Of a stretch of 64,000 bases of DNA, positions 1-12,200 are shown piece by piece. Both the position numbers and the translations under genes were made by a program. The stretch covers positions 248,860 to 312,859 of the forward strand of contig VZRZ01002645.1 in the NCBI GenBank assembly GCA_013398175.1, read 5' to 3'. Under the pieces are notes generated by a model. That model was not told where the DNA came from. It was given only the letters and a program-made list of their open reading frames with translations, and did no database searches. Source of the stretch: Climacteris rufus (Eukaryota; Chordata; Aves; Passeriformes; Climacteridae). Position 1 is the stretch's first letter; every line of letters begins with the position of its first letter.

Positions 1-178
1 TTTCTTGCTTCCCCGCCCTCTCTCCGGTCCTCTCTCCCCCCCAAAAAACCCTTTTCCTTCCTCCCTTCCGCCCGCCCATCGCTGACATCCTCCTCCGGCC
101 GCCTCCCCGCCCCGGGCTGCGCGGCCCCCGCCGCCCCAGCGAGCGCTGCGCACATCGCCCGAGCTGCAGCACCGAGCG
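1..178 (+). other. KLC1: KLC1 exon 1, non-coding 5' UTR
   Basis: A good donor, GAGCG|GTGAGC, lies at 179-180 inside the CpG-rich region. The first coding exon opens at an acceptor only one base before its ATG, so the leader must come from an upstream exon, and this is the best candidate. The segment contains no ATG, so it would be a clean leader without upstream reading frames. The 5' limit is unknown and may lie outside the window. Exon identity is inferred from position, composition and donor; no transcript was available. Confidence 0.6.
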
Positions 179-660
179 GTGAGCGGGGGGAGCCGCCCGG
201 GCCGGGACCCGGGGGTGTGCGTTTGGTGCGTGTGTTTGGGTGTGGGTGCGTGGGGTGTTTAATTCTTCTCCCTTTTTATCTGCCGCTGCGCAAACAACAA
301 AAGGCTGCGCGGGCCGCCCGGTCCCCCCGCAGCGCCGCCGCTGACAGCCGACCCCGTCCTTCCCTGCGCCCGGGGCGGGGTGGCTTTGGGGGAGGCTGGT
401 TTGGGGTGTTTGTCAGTTGCGCTCGGCGCTCGGCTGCGGGCACGGGGCTGTCCCCCGGGATGGGGATCGGCTCGGCTTTGTCCCCGCTTCCTCTCCCGGC
501 TCCCCTCGGTGCTGCGGCGGGCGCCGCCCTGGGAGGGAGCGGGCAGAGCGGGCTGAGGAGGCGCCGGCCTGCGGCTCCGGGCGTGCGGCGCTTTGTCTGC
601 GCTCCCCTCGGCTTTGGGGCTGTGCTGCTGCCGGCTCGGCATTGGTGAGAGGCGAGGCGA
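1..660 (+). promoter_or_regulatory. KLC1: CpG-rich promoter region of KLC1
   Basis: The first ~650 bases are very GC-rich with many CpG dinucleotides. Composition turns AT-rich after about 700 and stays so through most of the window. This is the profile of a CpG-island promoter of a broadly expressed gene. No TATA box is visible, and the left edge starts with a pyrimidine-rich stretch typical of dispersed initiation. The true start may lie left of position 1. Several long reading frames on both strands here are by-products of GC richness (few stop codons) and not genes. Confidence 0.75.
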
Positions 661-3600
661 GGACAGGTCTTCCTTGGGCTTTGTACATAGTGACCGGATT
701 TGTACATTGTAGGTCACCTGCCGCACTGTGGTCAGAGGCGATTCATAGACTTAGGTCTTGGCCGGATTTCTACACCTCCAAAATAAGGAAAACGTTGGTT
801 AAGAACACGTTATTCTAGCAAAAATACATAACTGATTTAATTGATAACCGTATCTTTACGGTAGAGATTAATTAGGAAGACGCTTTAAAACCTTACTCAT
901 TTTACCTTCATCTTTCTAATGTTTTTGGGTAGTGAGATGCCAGATTTGTAGATCTGCATAGCAGTTGTATGTAATCAGAAGAAGGAACTTCTTGACACCT
1001 TATTGAATTCTGTGTTGTAAGCATATTTTAATGACAAAGGTGGCATGACCTAGTGTAATGCTATCACCTGGCTTTTTGAAGGCTGCTAAACCAATGATGG
1101 TGCTCTTACTCTGTTTCTTTTTTGTTTTTCTTTCCCCCCAATAGTGATTTCCATTAGTGGATATGATGTAAATGTAGTATCAGTACTCAAAATACTGGTC
1201 ATGTCAGAATACAGAATCAGAATATAAATTCAGCTAGCAAAAAGTGAAAGTCTGTTGTTATAGTTTGCCTTGAACAGCAAAACTGTGAGCCAGTGTCATT
1301 CATACAAAATGCTTTCATGTTTACACGTAAAAATACAAAAACCTAAAACAGTTAACATTCATTTTCTGGTGGCTTTGTGATTGGCAGAAGGTTTAGCAAC
1401 AATTAGTCTGCACAGTAATTGTCTCTTTCACTTCCACTTTTGTATTTGCTCATCACTTAAATAGGAAACTTACGTGCAGAGGGTGTCCAGTGGAAGCTAA
1501 AAAGGAACCTTCGAGATTTCAGACTGCTTAGCATTTTAATTTTGAAAAAAGGCCCAACAGAACTGAAAGCAACACCTTTTTGAATGCACAGTTGATTTAA
1601 AACTCTTTTGGAAAATAGCTTTATTTTAATTGAGTATGAATTCCAAAGCTTCAGCAAAACATGATAGAGGATGTTGTAACCCTGGGATTACAGATACAAT
1701 TGAAAGTTACACATTCAGCATTTACTGGCAGCAGAGAGAAAGCTGATCCATCTGGTGAGTCTGAGCAGAAGACCTTGCAAGTCACTTGCACAATTATTTT
1801 TGTGGCCACATGGATTAGGAGGACCTTTTTCCATGAAATTACAACAGCAGTGGGGAACTCTGGCAGCTCCATTTAGATCAGCATTTCACATAATGCAAGA
1901 AGCGTGTGGGTAAATGCAGGGAGTTTAAATTGTCTGTTCCTGAAGCTGCAGTATCACTTCTGCAGCATGTTGCAGTTAAAGTTTGGCAGCCTTCATGTTT
2001 CTGAAGGATGATGATGGAGCTGGACAGTTCCAGTAATCAGAAATTCTAACAGCACTTCAGCCTTAGTTTCCCTTCACTTACTTCCATATATAATTAAAAA
2101 AGAGGATGAAATTACCTTCCAAAGGTCCTGTGAAATAGCCTCATTAATTGTTTTTCAGATTCTTAAGATATGCTCAATAGTGCCTTATTAATGGGAATGG
2201 ATTTTTTAAAAGGTCTGTGTTTGACGAAACAGGAATCGTGTACATAATTTGTAATTAAATATGCTGGAGTCCCAAGCACAATCTGAATGTTTTTTACATA
2301 GAACAAAATACACTGTACAGGTATATAAGGCATATAAGAACAGTTGGTACGTCCTGTGTTTTTGAAGAACCTGCCATGTTAATGTCAGAAACCCGTCACT
2401 CTTGTGCTGCTCATACAGTGCACGTCTTTATTTTTTTGTCTGTACACACATACCTAGGTATGTCTCTTACTTCTTTGGGGAAATATTGTAGCCTCATATT
2501 CAGTTCTGAGTCCGTTTGTTGCAGCTTCTATTTCTCTTGAAATACAGGCTTGTGCAGTTACTCTTGCATCTCTTCCTTTGACTTCTCTGGCAGAAGTGCA
2601 AGTGCATTTACTCTGGGGTTAATAGTATCTCTGGATGCATAGCTCATGATTATTTTAAAACTCAATTCAGTGTGCAGTTATTTGTAAAGTTTTTTATAAG
2701 AAGTGAAACATGCAGAAATTGGGGCACATTCAGAAATACGCAAAGTATGCTTCTGTATTTAATGCTGAAGAGCAGAGTAGCACATTGTGATGGGGACAAG
2801 CATGCTAGGTCTAGTTAAATAAACATCCTTTGTAGTCAGTGTGCCTCCAGAGTGTTGTTCAGTATGACCCAACTGTTACAAAAATGGACCAATTCCATCA
2901 TCATTGTAATAAAGTGAGTAGTCACAGGCTTTTCTCTTAATTCAGCCTTCATAATTGCTTCATGTTTCCAAGTATTTCTGATTGTTCTGCAAGTACATGG
3001 TATGTACCTTGACCTAAGGTTAGAAAAACATTTCATTTCAATGTTAACTCTAATTTTCCTTCAAGCAAAAGCATGACAAACATATTGTCTAATGAATAGT
3101 TGTGGTGGCCAACTATCAGTCAGACACCTTGTTCACCATAAAAACAATCCTCTCTGACTTCAAAATAGAACTGATTGTAGTGGTTATCCTGAGTCACAGT
3201 CAGTTTCAGGTGTTTTTGAGGTACTAAGATCTTCCCAGTATTTTATTTACTGAAATGTTTTCCTTTCTGAAAGCAGGATGTAGAAGAAAGTGTGGTTTCT
3301 TTGAAAAATGAGTTAATAAATGCCTGACCAGAGAAAGGTGCACTTTTTCTGACTTAGATTTGCTGAGATGATTTTGTTGCCGTCATCTTATGGGATTTAA
3401 ATAGGGCACTTTGTTAGGAGGATCAGAGCCAGAATCACAGATGCTTTCAGTGATACAGGGATTATTTCCATAAGGTTTTATGTGAGGTGTTCTATAGTCA
3501 TCAGGCATGAGATGACTATACTTGGGGCTTTTTTCTGCTAGACAATTGATACACTTAATAATAACAGGCCATACTGAAAGGGCAGGCATGAGGACTGAGG

Positions 3601-5259
3601 GTGTGTGTGTGCTTCTAGTACTCAAAATATATCTGGAATGGGAACAAAGGATGAACACTAAAGCACAGTTAATATTAGATATGCTAATTTGTATAATGTG
3701 TAAAGACAATCTCTGATAGTTGACAGTTTCTTCAGATTCAGTCAGCTAAGAAAACAGATGCAAGTAGTAGTATCTGTGTGTTGATTTAATCATTGTTTCT
3801 TTGAATCCAGCTTATCTTCCAGGGACTCTGCTGTTTAACTGCAATCAGAAATAGTCTTTACTCTGGAAGCTGTGTCTTGACATGTATGCAGAATTAAAAT
3901 GAATTTTTGTCAAATGATTATTGTTGGTCATGTTTCTTGCTCAAAATGAGGAAGCATAGGATCATGCCATCTTGTATTTCCAGTATGCTTTCCCTGTGTT
4001 GTCTACTTAAATAGGCATATTTTGTATATGGTATCAAGTCTTGCTTACAGGTAAAAGCAATAAAATATCTCCTATGGGTAGACTTAAAAGTGACCAGTTT
4101 CATATTTTGATTCTTTTGTAAATATCTGCCATAAAACCCATTCATTATGTTTAGATTTTGTTTCTGGGATTATGTCAGAACTATAGCTGATTTTGTTAGA
4201 TTTTAAAGTGAGTAGAGCAAAGGATGTAACCAATCTAGTGGGTAATACTGGCTTCCTTACATATCTGTGGTGGATAATTATACTCCACTTAGTATATGAT
4301 GTACCCCAGCAAACCATTTGAAAAGTTAACATTGCAATTATTAACGTTCAGAAGTGGCATAAAACAACTTTTCAATACTACTTTAAAAGTTGTATGTGCA
4401 GTTTAGTTTTTTTAAAGGACAATACATAAATTTTCCAGAATTACCAGGTAGCTGATTATCTTCATTCCTATCTGTGTTTGTATGTAATAGTTAATTGTTA
4501 ACAAAAATTAAGATTACTGGCAGTGTGCTATGATTTGAGCGTGTGTGCCATCCCACAGTGCAGAGGGTGGTGGTTTTAAGCTTTGTAAGGGATTGCAATA
4601 ACTGCATTCCTGCACTCAACTGTTGAGTTTGCTCCTTCCAGCTGACAGTAGTTGAATGATTTGCAAACTGTGTCCCTAATACAGATTAGGGACTGTCAGG
4701 GGAGGAGCAGGGCCTGTGTTGGTATGGTTCTGCTGCTTTATTTTTTTTTCTGAACAGAATATTGTTTTAAGATTAAGTGCTTTTATGGATGTTCCTTTAT
4801 CAAACAATGTCAGCCTGAATAGTGTGGGAAAGTCACAGTCCTGCCTTCCTCTTCTGGCTTGAGCAGCTTCCATTTCAGAGAGGCTGCTGTTACTCTCCTG
4901 TCCTCTCCACAAGTGGATTTAGTATACCTCCACCTTTAATGTTTCATTTGTTCGTGTGCTTAAACTGGATATTCCACCCTGTTTCCCCCCAGTTCCCAAT
5001 AATATTTAGTGTGTGTTTAGAGGGAGAAGGGTTTGTTCATTAAAGGACTGGAATTCATCTCTCCCACACAGTGTAAAGGGTGGCAATGTGTAGTCAGGTT
5101 AATGCAACTAGTGGGATGGTATTTTGTGAGGATATAGGGGAGGTTATAGGTTTGAGCTAGGTGAGGCACTGCAGCCTCCTAAAATCTTTCTGCTGACAGA
5201 ATAGGAATATGTAATTGATCTCTAAGGATACAGTTGAACTGTTGCTCCGTCTCAGTACT

Positions 5260-5304
5260 GGTTTATGTAGTTCCATATGGTTTATGTAGTTGGTTTATGT
5301 AGTT
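5260..5304 (+). repeat. Short tandem repeat, three copies of a 13-mer
   Basis: The 13-mer GGTTTATGTAGTT occurs exactly at 5260-5272, 5279-5291 and 5292-5304. The last two copies abut directly and the first is 6 bases away. It is a small local duplication in KLC1 intron 1 with no evident function. Confidence 0.9.
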
Positions 5305-8086
5305 CCTGCTGCTTGTTCAGTTGTTGTCCTCCTCCTATCAACATAGCTCAGTCTATAGCAGCCTGGGGAAATGAGTGTGTTTGGTTGTTTTATGGCCTGG
5401 ACCTTTTCCTTTTCTGTCCCCTCACCTCTGATGGAAAAACAATCCAGTAAAAGGCACATATCTTTATTTTTATGCATTATGGACAGGGGTGGGAGTGAAA
5501 TGTATGGCTGGATGAGGAGCATTGCCAGGTTATCATCTCTGGCCATAGCCTTGGTGAGTGAATGAATGCTCATGGTCTGGTGTTTGCAGGAAGCCAGACC
5601 AGATGATTCAGTGGCCATTTCTGTCTCTGAATTCCTCTGTACATAGAAGGTAATAATGTGTGGAATATACAGGAATGTACTATTTTTTATATTTACAGTT
5701 CCCCTGGATGTAGTAGCCCAATTGCATTCAGTATAATGAATATTACTGTATTGAAACATGAAGGGGTGTAGAAGTCATGACAATGTTTGGCAGTGTGCTA
5801 TCTTACATGATAGTGACCTAGAGGTCTTACTAGAGGTGTGAATGAATGAATCCTCAGAAAGATATGTTAATTTTGAGGAATATGCATATTGGGAAGATTT
5901 GGTATGCAAACCTGTGGTAAGGCAGAACTGTGTTTAACAGAGAGGATGTAATAAAACAGCTTCATAACATTGTGGTCTGGGAGCATTCTGGGAAGCAGGA
6001 TGCTGGTCCTTGGTTGGCATTCCCAAGGACTTAACAAATCGTGCAGAGATGGTATGTAATGTTTTCTTATAGCATTGACAGGTGTCATAGCAGATGTCCT
6101 AATTTTTGAAGAATTTGTTATCCATTCTATATCTTTTGAAAAGACAAGAAGCACCACTTTTTCTCAGAGTCACAGTAATTTGCTGTTAACTTAAATACAT
6201 CTTCTTTCATTCATTTCTTCTTTCATTGTTTAGAAAAGAGATAAAGGCAGATTAATGAATCAATTACTTTGCTTTTAAATATTGTTTTATTCAGTTAGTA
6301 TCGATTTCTCTCACAGTACTTTTAAGTAAAAATTATATCCTGCACGTTGATTTTAGCACATAGTTAAAGTATTGCTGTTGTAATACATTATTTAACTAAA
6401 GAGAAATTTTACTGGGATTGGAATTTGTGCAGAATGCAGGTGCAGAGCACGTTTTTGAAAGCAGCAGTCAGTGGGGTTTGAATTACAGTGAGTGCTTGTA
6501 CTTTGTGTGGCCATTGAATCTTGATCCACACCCATTTGTTACCATAACAAATGGTAACTGAAAGCCTGAAAATATGCTTGCTGACTTATTTTTTTTGCTT
6601 TTCCTTTCTTGTCTTGCAGCCTGTAGTCTGGCTGCACATGGAGCAATCCTTGCAAGCGCATGATAAGGTGCTTTTAATGGCACAGTTCTTTTAGGGAGCC
6701 ACTGCTCTGCTATCCTTGGCAGGGGGATGCTTTCAAAACAGATTTATCCAAGCGAGATGGTTTAAAAAATAAAACTCAAATGAAAGTTTTAACTTCTGTG
6801 TTATTTTCCAGTTTGTGTGTGCTCTTGTTCTGTGTCAGTCCACCAAAAGAATGGTGTCCTGCAGCAGGGTGGTGGGAACTGTCACACGAGTGGTGTTGCC
6901 ACAGCAAGTATTTCAGGAGTCCCAAAGGGACTAACTAAGATAAATCATGGATGTGAGATCCCTGGAGAGGGGGCTGGAACTATGGTTTGGTCCTCAGGTG
7001 TGAGTGCACAGGATGTTAAGGTGCCTTTGTGAAATGCTGGGTTTACAGCTGCTTTACAGCTCAGCACCTGACCCAGTAGAGTTCAGACCATCAGAGTAAA
7101 CCCTCTCTGGAGGGCAGATTATGGAGTACTTAATAGGGAAATTATTTCCAACCTTACAGCTAAATCAGCTTTCTGCAGTAGTGCATAGGAAACAGTGAGT
7201 GATGCAAGGTTATTTTCTAGATGGTTGCATCATTTCCTATGCTTTCTATGAAATTAAATATGTAAGATATGAAAAAAAAATCAGTCTGATAACTGATGGT
7301 TGCAACTGAAAGTATTGATTTTGATGTAAAATTTTAATGAGTTAGCATTAAGTCTTTCTCAATATTAAGGATAATGCCTGAACAGTTCAATTGTGAAACT
7401 TTTTCTGCAGTGTTTTTGCAAGACTTAGGTTAGTGGGTTTGTATTTCTTTTTTTTTTAATTGAAAGGATAAGCAGGAGGAGAATATTTTCCCTAAAGCTT
7501 GAAAGTAGACTGCACAGTTTGTGCATCTTAATGTAAACTGTTATATAGCTTCAAAACCAGATGTAAGGATTTGTTAAACCTAGAGACTGCTGTGTGGTGA
7601 AACAATGTTAGTGGATGTTCCTTTTATCTCTGCAGAAGAAATTGCTTTTTTTCTTGTTTCGGTCCAAATAACCTTTCTCTTCAGTGTCCTCAAGCATGTA
7701 AGAGCAGTGTAGTCTGTACTCACAGTAAATTGTCAGCAGAGCTTCCCGTATAGGTCCAATGATATGAGGAAGGATGTGGCCTTCTCTGCCCTTCCTGAAT
7801 GCATTTTTTAGATGTTTATGGGTATGCTATAAAAAGTCGATTTGGTTAAGATAATAGATCTGATGTTAGTAAGTGGAAGCTGATAGAGATTTTAATGCAT
7901 TTTGGAAGTCGGAGTTAATAGGAACATTCCTGTGCTTTTACCTAAGTGCTATTTAGAGATTAGATAAATAGATAATACAAATGGATGCTTACTTTGATTA
8001 GTCAATAAAGTAGTTCTTGTCCAAAAATAGCAATGCAAAATGAAAGAACTAGAGTCAAGCTCAAAAATTGTTTTGTCTACACTACT

Positions 8087-9200
8087 TGTCGTGTTTTGAA
8101 GCTGGCCAAACGCCAGGCACCCACGAACAGCCGCTCCCCCCCTGCAGCTGGACAGAGGACAGAAAATTTACAGAGTTTGAGATAAGGACTGAGAGAAAGA
8201 TTCTAATTAGCTACCATCCGAGGCAAAACAGGTTCAAACTTAAAGAGATTAAGTGAATTTATTGCTAACAAAATCAGAGGAGTAAACTGAGAAACAAAAT
8301 AAGCCCTTAAAACACCTTCTTTCCCCTCCCCAGCCCCTCCCTCTTTCCCACTAACAGGAGCAGGGAGACAGGGGTGGGTTTTTTCTTTGGTCAGTTCATC
8401 CCTTGAGATGTTTTCCTTCCACTGCAGCTGCTTATGGGGGACCCCAGTGTCTTGTAAGCTCTGTGGCATGAATTCCCTTTTGCACAGCATTGCTATGTGA
8501 GTCCTCCCATCAGATAACACAGTTTATCTGATGCTGCCGATGCTGGGTCCCTGCTGAGGAGTACAGTCCTTCCAGAGACGGGTCTGACCCCAGGGTAAAG
8601 CTCTTTTATCAGTGATGACTCCCACCAGAACAGAGAGCAGAAGCTTCTTTAGCCATCGACCCCCCCAGAACGCCATCCCCTGGGCATCCACCGCTCCTGC
8701 TCCGGCGTGGACACCTTCCCCATGGCTGGGATGGATCTCTGTATCTCCTTTGGGGTGTTTGGGGAAACACTGCACCAACACAGTCCTTGCCACAGCCCAT
8801 GAAGATGTCTTAGCTTTGGTGTTTGAAGCTTCTCCCCTTCTTCTCTGACCTTGAAGTCTCCATATTTGCTGTTTTCTCTTACACATTCTCACTCCTCTTT
8901 GCCTAGCTAAAACCACAGCTGCCCGTGCCTACTTTGTTTTGATTTCTTCTCAAATATGTTGTCACAGAGGTGTTGCCTCCATCTCTAATTGTCCCAGCCA
9001 AGGCCAGCAGCATGTCCATCTTCAGAGCCATCAGGGATTGGCTCTGCTGATGGCTGTGGAAGCTTAGAGCAACTTTACAGAGGAGTCATCTTTGTGGGCC
9101 CCCCCACTCCCAAAAAAACAGGCCCTGCCAAACCTGACAGCTTCAGGTTGCAAGACAGGTTGCTTTGAAAACACTTCTGATGTTGCTGTACCCCTCTATT
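8087..9200 (-). mobile_element. Solo LTR of an avian endogenous retrovirus, decayed
   Basis: Read on the minus strand, this block has the architecture and wording of avian (songbird-type) ERV LTRs as I remember them. A GC-rich part with a CACGCCGGAGCAGG-type segment (around 8700) is followed by a purine-rich stretch. An AATAAA poly(A) signal follows (plus-strand 8258-8263), then a U5-like segment ending in CACGACA at 8087. Its GC content is clearly above the flanking intron. No internal gag or pol sequence adjoins it, so it is most likely a solo LTR left by recombination. The 3' end (8087) is fairly clear. The 5' end is uncertain (about 9060-9400) and I could not find a convincing target-site duplication. 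Open frames inside it (8203-8520 and 8524-8916, minus) are incidental. Confidence 0.6.
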
Positions 9201-12200
9201 CCAGTCTCAAAGACTCTCCTCAGCGAGAATCAGTCTTATCAAGAGTCATTGAAGACATGGTTGCACAAGCTGGCAAGTCCAGGAAGAGCCAAGTGCCATT
9301 TTCACTCAGAAATAAACAACAGATTCTTGGAATACTGAGGATAAAAACTGTGGAATTTGGTAGTGATGATGGATTTGTTACTCAGACTTTCTTGACAGTA
9401 TTTATTTAAAAATGCAGTCAAATTCCCTTTCAATCCACTTAAAGTTGATAATTTATGAAGCATGTCTTTATAACTACAAAATATTAAACTACATTCTTTT
9501 TTAACGATGAGCCTTCATTTTTCCTGATAGATCTTTGATTCTTGTGACAAGCCTTTTTAATAACTACGGGTAATTACAACTAATTTTTAAGTGATTAGAC
9601 CTCTGCCTTGTGATGCATTTAAGTAAGTTTATTCTGTCTTTATGTAACTACTCTTAATACAGTCATGATCATTTCATTAAAGTGATTCAGTGAGGTGGGC
9701 TTTATTGTCTTATGCTGAAGGGAAATCCCCTGTGTCCTAGACTGGTTGTGTCAGTGTTTTAGGGAAGGTAAAAAGCTCTGCTTTCTCAAAGTCCATTGGT
9801 GGCTGCTTGCAAGTGTTCATTAGTGCTCACAGAAACTAAGGAAGTGGTTGTTTTGGAGGAGACCAACAGATGCTGTTTGCTGTTGACACAGCAGTGGTAA
9901 AGAAAGGAGACAACTCCCTTGCTCCAAGGGATAGGAGACTTGGAGCTGTGCAGTCTGCCTTCAGAGATTCCATGGACATAACTAAAATTTTTAAAAATCA
10001 GTGTTAGATTTGGCCCAACAGTACCAAACAGCAGAAGAGGATTGTGTTCAGTTTTATTATTCTGGAAAAGAAGGAGGTTTAGATCTTGCTGCAGGTCTGA
10101 GGGTAGGTTGGCTGTTTCGGATTTTGAGTAAGGAAGTTATGTACCACCAGCGCTCGATTAACAAAGATTTAATAAGATGTACTTTCTTGAAAATATGGCT
10201 TCTTTGTAGCTCCTCTGGATTCCTGACTGGGTCTCCTGAACTGCCTTAGACACACACACATCTGTCAGATTACTTGTGTACTTGCTTCAGCTTTGACAAA
10301 GAGTAATCTTTGATGTGATAACAAATGCATAGAAGGATCTTAATATCTATCCAGGTTCCTTTGAAATCTGAGGTACTAGAAGGTCTTGGGAATGTATACA
10401 GGGAGTAAATTTTTCTCTTACATGCTTACGATACATGTAGACTGATGTAGGATCTCAACATATAATGCTTCTCAGAGAAGGAGCAGCTACAGTGATTTTA
10501 GGACACGTTGCTATTCTGTGTTTTAATCACTATATTTTTAGGCCTTCAGAAAGGTAAAATGTAGCTGGTGACTTATGCCATAAAGAGGATACTTCCCCTT
10601 GATTCCTTTTACACAAATAATTGGGGTGGGCATAGTAATGTGTAGGGGGTAGTCGTATCATCTGAGGGTCTCTGCTACAGTATGTGAGTAGGAAGAGCAA
10701 GCTGGGATTTGGCCTCCAGCATTATGGAATTCCAGATAGGTTTGAGTCTAAAAGAGATTTTGGAATTAGATTGGCAGGTCATCTGGATTGTCTGCAGTTA
10801 AAAGGACACAGATTTGCTGTATCATGATAATTAAAATGCTAGCTAGTAGCTACTGTTTATTCAGTGCAGTACGGCCGAGGGATTGACACCGTAATCTTTT
10901 CTTTAAGAGGAAGAATAATCTGCGTAGTTACAGAATGCTTTTATGTCCCTGAATACTTTTATACTGTATAAGGATTTTCTACTGAATTAACTATTTCAGC
11001 AGGAAGTAATAATTTTAATGAAAATAGTTTGCTTGCTACAAAAGACAGAAGGCGGAGGGCTGAAATTACTCTCAAGGCTTTTTTCTCAGTTGTCAGTATT
11101 TTGTCTGTTGAAATGTGCAAAAATATTTATTTCAAAATAGTGTTAAGCTTGTTACCGTTAAGAATCCAGATATGATTGCTAAGAAACAGTGTTCATTAGT
11201 GTTGAAGTAGCATGCTACAGAAGTCTAAATCAAAGGACTCTGCAGCAGAGCAAATCTTCAGAGCTTGTACTTTCTCAGCAGTGCAAATCATCTTAGCTTG
11301 TTCTTGCTCAAAGAGAATTGTCAGCATCACCCTTGCTAAGGGTTTTATAGGAGCTATTTTTGCTATCATCTCTTTTTTTAGCCAATATGGTTTGTTAGCC
11401 TGCATTTCTCCTTAATAATTTTTTTGTCTTCCAAAGAATCCGAAGATTTCCCCTGAAAGGTATGGTTTTTATTTCTTTTTTAATAGCAGGCCCCAATGTT
11501 AGAAGATTCCAAGATTTATCAAGGTAGATGTACAGTGGCTGTGCTCTTCAGCTAAACAAGTACATAATCCTCTTCACTCAAACATAGTTTATTGCAGTGC
11601 ATGAGCTTATTGGTAGCCACTGATGTTTCCCGGAGCCCGACATGGTGTTTTTCAGAGATGGATGCTGCTGTGGTGCAGGGCTAGAACGTGAGGCCAGGCA
11701 GCCTCTTCCCACTGGTGCCATGTGGAGAGTAGGCTGCTCCTGGCAGTCATAAGAGAAAAGCAACAGCCTTGTTGGAAATGTGGAAATTTCTGCCAGTATT
11801 TAAGGTGTTTTTTGTGATTTACTCTTTTTAGTCAAGCTGTCCTTTGCTTATTGTTCATTTCTTCAGAAATCTGTGGGCTTACCTTTATAAATGTTAAAAC
11901 TTTGCAAAGGTTGAGTGTTTGTCCAGTTTGCTTACCAACACAGACACATTGTGATATTAAGGCTGTAGGTCAAATTACAAATGTGCATTTTTCTTGGGAT
12001 ATGTGCCCTTGATATTAAAGGATTACAAATGTCCTTTTTTGTGGTATTTACCTTGCACACCTTCACTCCAAAACCAAGTGGTAGGGCAGATTTCTGCATT
12101 CCGGGTTAGCTTTGAGTTGAAGGCTGGCAGGAGGAGCACAGTAAGATTTTTTTTTTTTTAATTCCTGTGCTTACTAGCTGGATGTTGGTAGAAAAAGTGA

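Noticed and set aside
217..818. Five overlapping open frames of 91-155 codons on both strands
   Set aside because: They lie in the CpG-rich promoter and first intron start, where stop codons are rare. Composition is Ala/Arg/Pro/Gly-rich in every frame with no family similarity.
5295..5759. 154-codon open frame on the minus strand
   Set aside because: No recognisable domain, no splice or promoter context, AT-rich composition, and a competing frame on the other strand. It is consistent with chance in 64 kb.
8203..8916. Two adjacent open frames (105 and 130 codons, minus) suggesting a small gene
   Set aside because: They fall inside the LTR-like block and have no similarity to retroviral or host proteins that I can see.
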